DNA of 64,000 bases. It comes from Pratylenchus scribneri (taxonomy: Eukaryota; Nematoda; Chromadorea; Rhabditida; Pratylenchidae). Numbering within the stretch: position 1 is the first letter of the stretch; every line of letters starts with the position of its first letter. Both the position numbers and the translations under genes were made by a program. The stretch covers positions 1,860,001 to 1,924,000 of the forward strand of contig JAQSEB010000008.1 in the NCBI GenBank assembly GCA_030063045.1. Direction: 5' to 3'. A model generated the notes under the pieces. That model saw only the letters and a program-made list of their open reading frames with translations. It had not been told where the DNA came from and made no database searches. Positions 13,292-25,631 of the stretch are shown here, one piece after another.

Positions 13292-14784
13292 TCAAAAAGG
13301 AGAATTAATCGACACGAAAATGCCTGGAGGGGAATTTAAAAGTGGGTAAAAGGTTGAGGGAGGGAGGTGCTGGAAGGCGGCTGGTTGGTTGGTTGTGTTT
13401 TTCCCATTGACTGACAGACGGCGACTGGACAAATTCACGGAATTGGCCAAATTGGCCTCCTTCATAATTCCGCTTTCCTTGTGTTGTTTACGGCATTGGA
13501 ATTGGAAGGTGGAGGCCGACGAGGGGCGAACATTTCGGCGGGCAAAACCCTGAAAGGAATGAAATGGATGGAAAATGTGGAATATGAGGAGGGGGGATGG
13601 GGGGAAGGCCCCAGGACCGAATGCAAATTTTGAGAATAAAGGAAGAAAAATGAAGTGAATTAATGAGGCACAAAATAAAAAGGTGAAATAATTGGGGGAA
13701 AGATGAATCAGGCAATTCCACGGAGTGAAGGGCCAAACAAACTGCGCGGGTCAAGCACCCTGGAATTGGACGGAGGAATGAGGGAATAATTGAAAAGGAA
13801 AATGGCATCCTAAAATAATGAATTGAGGGAATGAAGGATGAATGTGCATTTATTAAATTTAAATCATTGCTCTTTTATTTATGTTTTAGTAGTCCATTTT
13901 TTTGCATTTGGCCCTGCCATTTCAGGTGCCTTCCCCCCCCCCCCCCCACCCATTCAATTTGACCAAAATTGACTGACTTATTAATGAGGAAATCCTCGAA
14001 CATGTGCTGCTCTTCTTTGGCCAGTTTTTGCCTTTCATCTGCCTCCGAAATGTGCCTTTTTGCTTTGCATAAACTCCTCGGTTTTGATGCAAAAAGGCGG
14101 GGATCGAGTCGGCTCAAAAGTGTGGACCCAATCAATGTGGAAAATGTTCCACCCTTTGTTTGGGGCAAAAGTCGGTCGCGCAATTGGCGATGGAATTCGT
14201 TGGCCTCCCAATGGAAATATTCACTTTGTGTGCTGTTCAATGGCCTTTCGGCCAAATATTCCTCCTCTGCCTCCTTTCGGCATGTTTCCTCTGTCAAAAT
14301 TATTCCAATTTCCTCTTTTCCCCCAAATCCACTTTTCACCTTTAAATCGTTGATATTTTTCCCAACTTTCCACCGAAATTTGCGCCTGCGTTGAAGGAGC
14401 ACCGGTGCCAAAAATATTCCCAAAATGATGCAAATTTTTTGCTCCAAATTGGCCAACAATTTTGACTAATTAATATTGGGATTTAATAATATTATTTTTG
14501 GGCCCAAAAATCGCACCATAATCCTCCTTTTCTCCATCACCAAATTCTTCTTCCTCCGTCCAATCTTCCATTCCTCCTCTCATCAGCAATTGTTTTGTTG
14601 TTCCCTCAATTGGGGCCAATTGTGGGTCTGCCCTGAGCAACGCCAGATTCGTTGCATTCAAAAATGATGGCCACAAAAAAAGCACCAATCCAATGAATAA
14701 TTTAATTATTGGCGGCCATTTTCTGCGTCCTTTTCTTCGCCAAATGGCAAATGTCGAATCGAAGCCAATGCCAAAAGAAATCAT
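13292..14784 (-). CDS. Unrecognised protein with two membrane segments
   Basis: Three exons on the minus strand; function not recognised. Starting at ATG 14784 (MISFGIGFDSTFAIWRRKGR), a hydrophobic segment IIKLFIGLVLFLWPSFL follows a basic stretch. An acidic loop (DWTEEEEFGDGEKEDYG) precedes a second hydrophobic segment, KICIILGIFLAPVLL, with RRRKFRWK directly after it. The hydrophilic tail contains EETCRKEAEEEYLAER and EFHRQLRDRLLP. The last intron, about 13553-13945, starts in a G15 run and ends at CTTTCAG; the final exon stays open for about 80 codons to a TGA at 13292, which supports the join. The first intron needs a GC donor (GGT/GCGATT) to keep the long frame, so that junction is less sure. 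Total about 340 residues. Confidence 0.5.
13933..13947. repeat. C15 homopolymer (G15 on the gene strand) at an intron donor
   Basis: Fifteen C on the plus strand; read on the minus strand it begins the last intron of the membrane-protein gene (TGG/GTGGGG). If not spliced it would encode poly-Gly. Confidence 0.9.
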
Positions 14785-16736
14785 TGGCCAATTTTGTGTG
14801 AATCGAAGGGAGGAAAAATGTTGCCGAATCGAATTTGACGAAGAATTTGAATAAAACAAATATTCGAATCGAATTGGGCAAAATGCAGTTTTGGAGGGAA
14901 AGGAGGGAATTGGGCAATTCGGATTTATTTTGTTTCCCTTTCAATCGGATTATTTTTTTTCACTTCGTTGATTTGGCCAAAATATGGCCCAAAATATACA
15001 TTTCTATAAATTTGAAATGCAAATAAACAAATTTATTTGAATGGAGAAGGAAAATTAGCGTTGGGGAGAAGGAAGGAATGATGGATTCATTTATGAATGA
15101 GATTGCCTCGGGCAAATTCATTTGAATGATTTCCACTTGGCTGGTCTCCGTTGGGATTCTGAATTTGTTCCCCAATTCTTTGGTTGTTGCGTTGGTTGTG
15201 GTCGTCGCCTGCCCATTAATTCTTCCATCCCAATGCAACACCCCATCCCCCCCCCCCTCCCCTGCGGGGTCGATCGATGGTTGGGCGAAAATTGGGGAAA
15301 ATTTTTGGTTGACGATGGACTACCCTGCTGGGGCTGAGTGAGATGAAAGATGTGGCGAAAAATATGAGTGAAGAAACGATGGAGGGCCAAATGATGCTGA
15401 CTGAATGAGTGAGGGAAGGAAGAGGAGGAATTGCTTGGGGGGACATTTGTTTGCATAGAGGCGAAGGGGGAGGGAGGCCGGGAGTGGCCCAGGGTTGGTT
15501 GAGAGCTTGAGAGGAACGGGCGGGAATGGGGAAGGGAGAGGACGAGGAAATATGCACCCTTGGGCCAAAGGGACAGCAGAGGCCGTATGGCCATCGAGTG
15601 CCAGTCGGTTGGCACAAACAACTTCGATGATGGAGGGAAAAAGTGTGGGAATGGAAATGAAAATACAGCGAAACTATGGCCAAAAAAAGGGCAGTAATGA
15701 ATTCAAGATTGGAGGGAATAAGTGGAGTTGGCATTTGGGAAAATGGGGGAAAGAATGGACCCGGGGGACGGACATGACTCAATGTAAATTTGGGTGATAA
15801 AAACAACAAAAAATGATAAAAAAAATCACAAAAAATTGATATTCGGGAATTGCACTAAATTTTAAATGAAGAAGATTTGGAATCCTTCCATTCTATTCTA
15901 GTCCTAATTTTAATTCGGGAATGGATTCTTTTGGTTTTGCACAGAAACCTCAAGGCCAAGGCCATTTAATGAACAAAAAAATGGAAAGAAAGGAAGGAAT
16001 GTAATTGTGCTCTCTGGGAATTAAATAGAAGTACCCCTTCAGTGTTGCTAACAATAATTAGGTTGGACATTTCACTGCCAATCCATCCATCCAGTCATTC
16101 AATTCATTAATTCACGCATGCAATCAAAAGTGGATTTGGACTATGAACTAGGAACTAAAAGTGCCATTTAAATACGTATGGCCATTCATTTCCAAAAGGC
16201 ATTTTTATTTGGCCTAATTTTTGGATGTTTTTCCCAATTTTTTTATTCTCTCATGTGACTTTTGAGTCAATAAAGGTAAAATATTTCATTCCATTTTTTA
16301 AAAGGATGGAGGAAAACCAGTATTTCAATTTTGTGAAAGAATTAACCAAAAACAAAAACCTTAAAAAGGAAAAAGGGTATTTACCTATTCTATTATTGAA
16401 AAGAAGGATATGAAAGAATATTTTGTCTTCAATGTTCATTCATCGATTAAATGCACTATTTTCGCATTTCGGCAGCAAAATTTCCCTTCCAGCGATATTA
16501 ATCCCCTCCCATCATAAATATACGACCGACCAACAAATTCCCCCGGGAGGGAAAGAGAATACCCAATAAAAAGGGGGAATAAATTGAGGGATGTGCGAAT
16601 TGTAATTGAATAATTTATTCGGAAAAATTGAATTAAAATGCAAAAATGTCACAATAAATAAATTAATTGGAATTCACCGTCAAAAAATTATTCATTCCAT
16701 TTCAAAAGTTCCCTGAAAAAATGGAAATTAATAAAA
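14785..16736. other. Intergenic, no supported gene
   Basis: Several long overlapping open frames occur on both strands at 15100-15800, but they are Pro/Ser-rich on one strand and Gly/Lys-rich on the other, as expected from purine/pyrimidine bias. None shows a domain. A C11 run lies at 15247-15257. I see nothing reliable here. Confidence 0.5.
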
Positions 16737-18174
16737 TTAATTTTTAATTTTGGAACTGACCAAAATTGCCAATCGTTGGATTCGTTTCACGCCGGCCAAA
16801 TTCCATCTGTCCAACAATTTTTTGTCATTAATTTTGTCAAAATCATAGAAAATTAGGCGGGTGCCATTGAAAAAATTGTTCGGCAAATTTTCTAATGAAA
16901 AGGGGGAGAAAATAATGAAAATTTTTTGATAAATTTACCAACCGGTTTTTGTGTTCAATAAAATTAATTTTCGACCCTGATCCCCGATGGCCCTGTCCAA
17001 ATCCCATTGGCGCGTTGTGCTTGGCATATTTGGTGCAATTGAATAAATTGAATAATTCAATTTTGCATTAATTTGTTCCATCAATTTGCCAATCATATTT
17101 AAAGTCTTAAATTGGCGGTGAATTAAATTTAAATGTTTTAAATTTGATTTACCCGAGGAAAATTGGAGGCCAGAATAAGCTGGGCTGGATTTTGGGCATC
17201 ATCGTTGCAGGATGACTCAACCAAATTTTGGAATAATTTTCTCAATTTTCCTAAATTTATAATGTTAAATAGAATGAATAAATAAAAATAACCGGATTCT
17301 TCAATGTAGCATTGGTGAAGGGATTCATACCGAGTTGGGAATTTGCAAAGAACATTCGAATAATTAATCCATTGTGCCTAAAATCAATTTGATTTAATTC
17401 AATTTTGTTGGTAATAAAAATAACCCTGGCTTTCTTTCCGGATGCTTTATTGGCAAAAGGGGCGGCCATTTGTTGAATTCGGGCAAAAAGAAGGAAAGGA
17501 TGATTGAATAATTGCACTTTCAAATTTTGTTGTTCATTCTCGCTAAGTGACATCAAATAATCCACAGCCTCAAATAAATCTTTCTTGAATAAATGATTTT
17601 GAATTAATAATGTGAATTTGGCGGAAACCTGCAATTGGGACATTTCACATTGAATAAATTCATTTTTCGTTGAATCATTGGTAAAGTTCGGTATTATTGC
17701 ATTTTCCTCCTCCTTTATTTTTCTTGGACTGACAATGAACACCGGTTTGAATGGTTGGCTGACGGAAGGAATGGGGGCGGATGGCAAAACATTTGAAGTT
17801 GTGGACAAATTTGATTGACTAAAATAAATATTTAATATTAAATTGTTGATTAAATATACCTCAAATATTGTTGGAAATTATTAATATTATTGGGTGCATT
17901 CATTAATGGAATATTATTCACTTTTTGTTCCATTCCCTGCTGCTGGTTTTGGTTTTCGACCACCGGTTTAAATGGCATAATTTTGGATGGGAATGAAGAT
18001 CCATTTGGGCGAATTGAAATAAATTGACTAATCAAAGGTTGACTAAAAATTATATTTGATTTGAAAATATTAGCATTGATATTACCCGGTATTTGATTCT
18101 CGGACTTTACGCAACAATTCGGATTCAGGTTCCGGTTGACATTGTTGTTTTCTTTTCCTAAATGCCATTCTCAT
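16737..18174 (-). CDS. Unrecognised protein, third gene of a likely operon
   Basis: Minus-strand gene of about seven exons beginning MRMAFRKRKQQCQPEPESEL. Residues 30-130 are polar and Asn/Gln/Pro-rich and repeat the phrase PFKPV twice (MPFKPVVENQNQQQ and SQPFKPVFIVSPRK). A folded-looking part follows: SAKFTLLIQNHLFKKDLFEA, LSENEQQNLKVQLFNHPFLL, GKKARVIFITNKIELNQ, then after short introns PAQLILASNFPR, MEQINAKLNYSIYSIAPN, GTRLIFYDFDKINDKK and the end VKRIQRLAILVSSKIKN. I do not recognise the family. The start lies 260 bp downstream of nucleoside diphosphate kinase on the same strand, compatible with one polycistronic unit. Confidence 0.6.
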
Positions 18175-18433
18175 TCAAATGGTTAATCCTTAAAAATATA
18201 ATTAATTTCGCAACTCTCTCATCATAATTATCAATAATAATAGAATAATAAACTATACAAAAGCAATTAAGACAAATTATTTAACACTTTATGCTTAATT
18301 AATAATTAACTAATTTTAACAATAAAACGTTCATCGAAACGTTCAATCTTTATCATAAAAACCATCTTTATCATTAAAAAACCATTTTTGCCCATCTTCT
18401 TCTTTCCTTTATTTGGTTTCATTTCTTCTTCAT

Positions 18434-18983
18434 TCATAGACCCATTTGTTTTGGGCTGATTCCCAATCGCAAATTTCTTCGGGTTTGAACCAATGTGCGA
18501 TTTCGCGATTGGCGGATTCAACCTGACGTAAAAATAATTATTATTTAATTGTGAATGATTTTAATATACACTGTCCGATCCATGGCAAATATTACGGCCA
18601 GTTTCAACGCAGTAATTTCCACGAATTGTCCCCGGCGCACTGGCCAATGGATTTGTTGCGCCAAGCATAACACGACCCTGTTTGACAGCATCCAATCCTA
18701 AATTCGAATATTAAATATTCAAATAATTTTGAAAAATCAAACCTTCCCAAACCATTGCAACAATTGGCCCGGATGCCATATATTCAACAAGTCCGGCGAA
18801 AAATGGTTTTGTCTTCAGGTCTTGGTAGTGAATTTCGAGGTGTTGACGGCTAGCCTGGACCATTTTGATGGCAACCAATTTGTAACCGCGTTGTTCAAAT
18901 TGTTTGATGATTTTGTTGACAATTCCGCGCTGGACGCCATCCGGTTTGACCGCAATAAATGTACGTTCCTTGTTTGGTGCCAT
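18434..18983 (-). CDS. ndk-1: Nucleoside diphosphate kinase (NME/NDK)
   Basis: Transfers the gamma phosphate from ATP to nucleoside diphosphates through a phospho-histidine. Three exons. Exon 1 has [17 protein letters not shown] and [17 protein letters not shown]; exon 2 has [20 protein letters not shown] and the catalytic NICHGSD (active-site His); exon 3 is [18 protein letters not shown] ending WVYE. The length of about 152 residues is normal for a single-domain NDK. The start is MAPNKERTF at 18983; there is no upstream in-frame ATG. It lies about 350 bp downstream of the 19331-22112 gene and 260 bp upstream of the 16737-18174 gene, all on the minus strand. Confidence 0.96.
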
Positions 18984-19330
18984 TATCAATTTTCGGTAAA
19001 TATTGATTTATTCTTTTTAAGCTATAAATGTAAAATTAAATGGAACTAATTCATTTCATTTTAAATCTCCCCGTCAGAGGATTATCGGAACAGTGAGTGT
19101 ACATTAATGCCTTCAAATCCCTATTCTATTAATTATTTCTTCTTCGTTGTCAAAATGACTGAGTCAAAAAAATTAATTTGATAAAAGATGTGACAAATGA
19201 CACAGATAAATTCAATAATTTATATTTATTATTTTATTAAAATTGGAATAATATAAAAAATTGGAATAATATAAAAAAAATTGAAATCAATAAAAAGTGA
19301 AAATGTTCTAAAAATATTTTTACGGTTTGA

Positions 19331-22112
19331 TCAATTTTCCGCCGCCCTTTCATCTTCTTCTCCGTATCCGGACAAATTGTCAAAGTTCAATGCCATTTCT
19401 GCCCCAGATTCTGCTGTCGAATGTTTTTGACTCTTTAATAAATAAAATTACATTCATCATTTTTCGTCCTAACCTGCTGTTCGTCAATGCTTTCCCTCTC
19501 TTGGCTTTCGGCTTCCATTTCTCCATCTTCTTCAATGCTTTCGCCATCCCCTTCATCGGCAATATCCTCCTCTTCATCTTCATCAACATCCTCCGCAACA
19601 TTTCCAAAAAGTGGTCCACCCGGATATTCATAATGAGCACGTTTTGAATTGGCCAATTCGTCTAGTCCTCTTTGGTTCACTCCTTCTCTTGCTGTTTCCA
19701 TCCATTTCGAACGATCCGACTCATTCATCAAAAACCCACCAAGTAATAAAAGCGCAACTGAAATTCAATTTTATTTGAATGTCATGTTATTCTCCTCACC
19801 TTTGAATATTTCAAATTGATCATTTGCCACCGGTCTTCTAGCCGAACCATCGCCCCGCCTTTTTGCCCGATGACTAACACCCTAAAATGCGCAAATTATT
19901 TTTTAATTAATTTTTACTCACTTTCATTATCGGCATCAACATTCGAGTTTGAAAATATCCTCGTGGCCATAAACTATCACTAAAAATTAATAATTTAATA
20001 AAAAAAAAAACATAATTCTATTAAATACGCGATCATTTGTCCGCAACGACGACCATTGACCAATTCTCGAGAGCAATCGACTCGATACAATTTATCGGTC
20101 ACGTCCATTCCTCTATAAATCTGAAAATAGTATTTATCATAAAGTCAAATTGGTTAATTTTTTTACCACTCTTTTGCCGGCACCCGATAATTCCATTCTT
20201 TTTGAATTACATGCATTTGCAATTTCAGCGGGTCGCCAGAGAAAAATGGATTTTGTAAATCCATTGATTGTCAACTTAAATTGTTATTTAAAATGAATAT
20301 TTGTTTAAAAAATACTCACAGACATGCCAACTTCCTTCATGAATTTGTAACTTAGTTCCCTTCGCCGTTGTCGATAGGCATGCACTGATTTTCGTGAACT
20401 TTTCATTGGAGAATTTATTCCTGCTGCTGGTCCCAATCCATTAAATTTAGCCTTATTTGATGTCATCAAATTGGAAATTCGAGCAGTCAATGGGAATGAA
20501 CGTTTAATTGAATTATTGGTGGCCGATGACATCAAATTTTGGAGTTTATTGATTGGGAAATTATTATTCGATTGAGATGATGAAGTTGGTATTGAATGTT
20601 GTGAAGCCGAAAAATTGTTTGTCATTGAATTCTAAAAAATATTTTAAAGAATGAATTAAGATTTAGTAATCATCACCTGCTGTTGTCTTTCCTGTCCTTT
20701 CTCCGCATTTCCCTGTTGAGGGGTATTCTTCTGTTGTTTTGCCAATGATGGGAGGAAAGGACGAAGCAAAGTGTCCACATTATTAACTGGATTCGGCTTT
20801 ATTGGATTCAATTTTGGCGGAGGTGGAATAATCCGTCGTTGCTGTTGGTTTTGGCTTCCCACATTTCGTTTTACTTCATCAATGCTCTTCTTCAATGTAT
20901 TTAAATTGTCAATAATGAAATCAAATTTGCTCTCGAATTGAATAGCAATATATCCCTGTAAATAATATTCGAATAATTAATGTTAAATTTGGCAATATTT
21001 GCTTACCATCACTTTTTCTGCCACTAAATTTGCCAAAATTTCAGTTTGGTCAAATTGATCCCTTTCTCCTCCATTTTCGTCATTGTTCACTAATTCATTG
21101 TGTTCTTGTTGTTCATTGTAATTCATTTGACGGCTATCATCTTCTTCTTCTTTTTGTTGGTCAAATTCACTTTCGGCCATTCCATTTGCAAATTGTTGGA
21201 TTGCCGGATTGTTGAGGAGATTCGACCAAAGTATATCAATTTGTTGTGATGAGCCAGCAGATTGTTGCTGTTCTTCAGATGCATTGTTCAAATCGACTGT
21301 TTGGTTCATCAAATTAGAAAAGTCCAATCCTTGTTCATCTTTAATTCCATCGAACGCATTGTTATTGTCATTTTCTTCTGTTGGTTGCTGATGATCGCCT
21401 GTGGCTATTATTCAATAATTTAGTGAAAATTAAAAATTAATTTAGGTTCTACCTCCTTCTGCGAAATCAAATTCAAAATTTCCATTTTTGAATGAGGACG
21501 AAAAATCATTGATCAAATTTTGGGGATTGACCATACTAAGCGGTGGTTCATCAATCATATCATGTGGCATTGCAAACCCATAAAAATTGTGGTCATGAGG
21601 AAATGGCAAAATCTATAAATTTCATTTGAAAATATCATAAATTGTAATTCATCTACCTCTACAACTTTTAGGCCATTTCGCCTATTATGCCGGACTCTCA
21701 TTTGAACGCGACAGTTATACCCTTTACGGCGCCGATAAACACATGCATATTGGTCGATTATCTGAAAAATTATTCTCAAAATTTTTTATATTTATTAATT
21801 TATACATCTTCAATTGTAATTCGACCTTTTTGAACACTTAAAATGGGGGAAAAGAATAATTATTAAGAAGGTATATTTTTATACTCACATCCCCCACTTC
21901 CGGCCTTGTGCTGCCAACCATTGTTGGAATTCCTCTTCAGAATCAAAGCGCTCCAATTCTACGTATTGATTTCGTCCACTTGTCGGAAAATTTACTTTTT
22001 CATCTATAAGTTACTAATATTAATTTTTATATAATGTATAATGTTGATCAAATATCTAACCTGATTGGTGATTAAAAACTTGATTGAACATTGAATTTGG
22101 TGATGTATTCAT
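19331..22112 (-). CDS. Q/N-rich putative regulatory protein with a transposase-like N-terminal DNA-binding module
   Basis: About 14 short exons on the minus strand. It starts MNTSPNSMFNQVFNHQS. Residues 25-110 hold RFDSEEEFQQWLAAQGRKWG, then QKGRITIED and DQYACVYRRRKGYNCRVQMR with basic NRRNG: an 'EF..WL...K' plus 'C.Y....CRV..R' layout like the FLYWCH/MULE-derived modules of nematode regulators (family resemblance, inferred). A long Gln/Asn/Glu-rich middle follows (about 21400-20660). A second conserved-looking region comes after: FFSGDPLKLQMHVIQKEWNY, YRVDCSRELVNGRRCGQMI, WPRGYFQTRMLMPIMK. The tail is acidic and ends GYGEEDERAAEN. I have assumed one gene because the exons chain in the same direction without a large gap; it could be two. 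Confidence 0.5.
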
Positions 22113-22933
22113 TTAAAATATTTCTTTGGATTAATTTGGTTAATTTATTGCTGAAAATTTAGTTATTTTAGAATGGAATTTTGATGTTCATTTCATATTT
22201 AGATAAATTAATAGGAGAATGAATGGTTTTTTTTTCCAACAGCAGCTCACTACCAACTATTACTTTGGACCAAACCAATGTGCATATAAACTCACAAAAG
22301 CAATGCAGCTAATGTTTGTGGGGAGTAATGTATGATAGGGATGGTGAATGTAAACGCCGGCGGTGATGACAAGTTTCGACCGACTTGCTGTGAAAATGTA
22401 GGGCGCCAATCGATCGGCTACTGCTGTTGATGATGGTGGCGGCCGAGGACAGGGACAACAAGAGAGGCAAGGCATGTGGTTGAATGGCTTGGGCAGAACC
22501 ACTGACAAGGCCATTTGCTGGAAAGGCAGCCAGCAATAGTGGTTGTATTGGATGGGGGAATGTTGGGAATTGGTGAATGTGGAAAGAGACGAAAGAAAGA
22601 CGCCAAACACTTACCAAGGCGGGCGGATGATGAAGAAAGGAACAAGGGGAATGGAAGTCGGAAATAGGACTTTTGCTTGCCTACAAACGATAGACCATCA
22701 CGTCAGCATTCAGCAGCAAGGTTTCCCTTCATCAGCAGTTGGAATGAACGGTCCCACTACCCACTTTATATCGCAAAGTATATTTATTTTTTTAGTGTTT
22801 TGTTTTCCTCACTCTAAAATTGTAATGTTGATATGATACAAATAATTTAGATTAAGCAGTACTCAGTACAATTATAAATTGATATAATTGAAAAATTGAT
22901 AAAATCTTATATGAATTTTAAAAAAGAATTTGT
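22113..22933. other. Intergenic, upstream of the minus-strand operon
   Basis: No gene supported. Overlapping frames at 22260-22645 are His/Ser/Pro-rich and without splice support. The first 150 bp probably contain the promoter of the minus-strand gene group. Confidence 0.5.
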
Positions 22934-24144
22934 CATTGTAATTGTAATTGTAAATTTTAATTTGTAATTGTAATTGCGATTGTAATTGTAAATTCTAAAT
23001 TGTAATTGCGATTGTAAATTCTAAGTTGTAATTGTAATTGCGATTGTAATTGTAATTCCTAAGTTGTAATTGTAATTGCGATTGTAATTGTAAATTCTAA
23101 GTTGTAATTGTAATTGCGATTGTAATTGTAAATTCTAAGTTGTAATTGTAATTGCGATTATAATTGTAAATTCTAAGTTGTAATTGTAATTGCGATTGTA
23201 ATTGTAAATTCTAAGTTGTAATTGTAATTGCGATTGTAATTGTAATTTCTAAGTTGTAATTGTAATTGCGATTATAATTGTAAATTCTAAGTTGTAATTG
23301 TAATTGCGATTGTAATTGTAAATTCTAAGTTGTAATTGTAATTGCGATTGTAAATTCTAAGTTGTAATTGTAATTGCGATTATAATTGTAAATTCTAAGT
23401 TGTAATTGTAATTGCGATTGTAATTGTAAATTCTAAGTTGTAATTGTAATTGCGATTGTAAATTCTAAGTTGTAATTGTAATTGCGATTGTAATTGTAAT
23501 TTCTAAGTTGTAATTGTAATTGCGATTGTAATTGCAATTTCTAAGTTGTAATTGTAATTGCAATTTCTAAGTTGTAATTGCGATTGTAATTGTAATTTCT
23601 AAGTTGTAATTGCGATTGTAATTGTAAATTCTAAATTGTAATTGCGATTGTAATTGTAAATTCTAAGTTGTAATTGCGATTGTAATTGTAAATTCTAAGT
23701 TGTAATTGTAATTGTAATTTCTAAGTTGTAATTGTAATTGCGATTGTAATTGTAAATTCTAAATTGTACTTGTAATTGTAATTGCGATTGTAATTTCTAA
23801 GTTGTAATTGCGATTGTAATTGTAAATTCTAAATTGTAATTGCGATTGTAATTGTAAATTCTAAGTTGTAATTGCGATTGTAATTATAAATTCTAAGTTG
23901 TAATTGCGATTGTAATTGTAAATTCTAAGTTGTAATTGTAATTGTAATTTCTAAGTTGTAATTGTAAATTCTAAATTGTACTTGTAATTGTAATTGCGAT
24001 TGTAATTGTAAATTCTAAGTTGTAATTGCGATTGTAATTGTAATTTCTAAGTTGTAATTGCGATTGTAATTGTAATTTCTAAGTTGTAATTGTAATTGCG
24101 ATTGTAAATTCTAAGTTGTAATTGTAATTGCGATTGTAATTGTT
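22934..24144. repeat. Minisatellite 2, about 1.2 kb
   Basis: Tandem units from the same family and in the same orientation as 7695-8075. Most units are 38 bp: an extra GTAATT hexamer precedes GCGATT, followed by GTAATT and GTAAATTCTAAGTT. They are interleaved with 32-bp and shorter (about 26-bp) variants; some have GCGATTATAATT or CTAAATTG instead of CTAAGTTG. The mixture suggests higher-order expansion from the hexamer. Confidence 0.97.
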
Positions 24145-25631
24145 GCCATGGAATAAATGAATAAATTAGACTTTTATTTCTCTTGATCTCGTTATTTTTA
24201 TTCATAATTAATGCTCCGACCTTCGACATAGTTAAAATCACAAAAAATCCGATCCAAACCATCAAGACAACTTTTAATCCATCAACGAAACTTAATTCTG
24301 GTTTTCATCAATCACAGTCGCAGAATCAAGAATCTATTTATTGAATTTCTTGTACTTTTTTACAAATGGAACACGATGGAAGAATAATTCAATTCGATCC
24401 GATGATTGCCTAAAGTGCATTCACTTTAAGAAAAAATGGAGAATAATTCTATGACGATTGCCACTGGGCGGAGTTTTCAAAGTCTTGCTGGCATTGGTAA
24501 ATTTAATTCGAATAATTTTCTAGTAATTGCCCTGTCTTGTTTTCTCATTTGAGTGCTGTTTTTCATAGCCAATTATCCACATTTAATGCACTTTTCATCC
24601 GTCGTCCATTGCAAATAAGTAATTATTACTCAAAACCCTCATATTATTTGGATAAAAATTTCATTCTTTTACATTCAATTTTGACTTGCGCATTTTCCAA
24701 TCCGAAATTGAATTTTACTTGATAGCCAATTGGAAAGTGAGTTTAAATTTGAAGGCGGGGGTGTAGAAAATTGTTCATTTCCTCCCTCCCCCTCCCCCTT
24801 CACCTTTTCCATTTTGACTGACTTTACTAGCCAGCAAAGTGTGCCATTTCTTTCTTGGCCAATGCTTCTTCACAATGAGGGAAGTGGAAATATATCATCA
24901 TCCATCTAAAAACATTCCTCATTCTCTCCTTTGGTTTGGTTCATCGCATTGCCTTATTTCGTGTCCATTCTCCTTTTTATTGTCCATCAAATAGCAATTC
25001 GAAACTTTTCGTTATTCCAAAATGGCTGATGAGTCCTTTTTTGACTGCCTCAGGGTCCCCATCCATTTTCGCACAGAATTATGCCAAAATTGGCGAAAGC
25101 ACCGTTCATCCAGTCATTCTTCGTCGGTCCCAATCCAGCCGTCAGCCACATTTGGAAGTATTAAATGGTCCTGGCCAGGGAAGGCAGCCAAAAGAGATGG
25201 TCAATTGATGCCGAATGTAAAAAAAAGCAAATAAAAAGTCAATTCCCCGTCATTTTCTACCCCTCTCCTTCCAATTCATGCGCAATTATTTGCGTGACGA
25301 TGCCCCAAGTCAATCGGTCCATCGTTTCTGTGCCGACCCTCTGGAACATTAAAGCCAAAAAGAATCTATTTAATATGCCTTTGAATGGCCTTCTCCAATT
25401 TGGCCATCTTCCCACGGAAAAAGAAGGGGAAATGATGCCACTTTGCCTCCATAAATTCAGACCATCCACTGTGGCATTTGAATACCTCAAATTAGACAAT
25501 AGGCTTCACCCCTATCCAACCAATTTTCCTTTTTACTCTCCCCAATAAAAAGGGTCTAACTCATCGTCAATTTCCCATTCAGAAGAGAGCCAATTCCATT
25601 TTTCCACATTTTCATTTCATCAAAAAGCAGA
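24145..25631. other. Intergenic, no supported gene
   Basis: Several 60-130-codon frames exist on the plus strand (24936-25548) but in three overlapping frames, with no domain or signal peptide. A minus-strand frame at about 24270 begins with a hydrophobic MVWIGFFVILTMSKVGALIM but runs into the minisatellite; I do not call it. Confidence 0.5.

Noticed and set aside
13448..13552. Separate small gene after the acceptor at 13552 in the frame reading VLPAEMFAPRRPPPS
   Set aside because: Another frame of the same exon stays open for about 80 codons and joins in phase to the upstream membrane-protein exon, which is the simpler explanation.
14221..14433. Alternative minus-strand frame (IWGKRGNWNNFDRG) using a GT donor at the first intron of the 13292-14784 gene
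   Set aside because: It stops after about 80 codons, whereas the frame reached with the GC donor stays open through two more exons. It remains possible as an alternative splice.
15100..15810. Long overlapping frames on both strands, including a hydrophobic plus-strand frame starting near 15126
   Set aside because: Strand-biased composition (C/T-rich on one strand) gives Pro/Ser- and Gly-rich frames by default. No domains, no splice support, and all frames overlap each other.
22260..22645. Minus-strand Ser/His/Pro-rich frames near the operon start
   Set aside because: Overlapping frames in the promoter region with no conserved pattern.
24047..24270. Minus-strand frame with a hydrophobic N-terminus running into minisatellite 2
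   Set aside because: Most of its length is translated repeat (QLQLQL, YNRNYNYN). It may be only a chance open frame.
24936..25548. Three plus-strand frames of 70-127 codons
   Set aside because: They overlap in different frames, have no acceptor or donor support and no recognisable domain.
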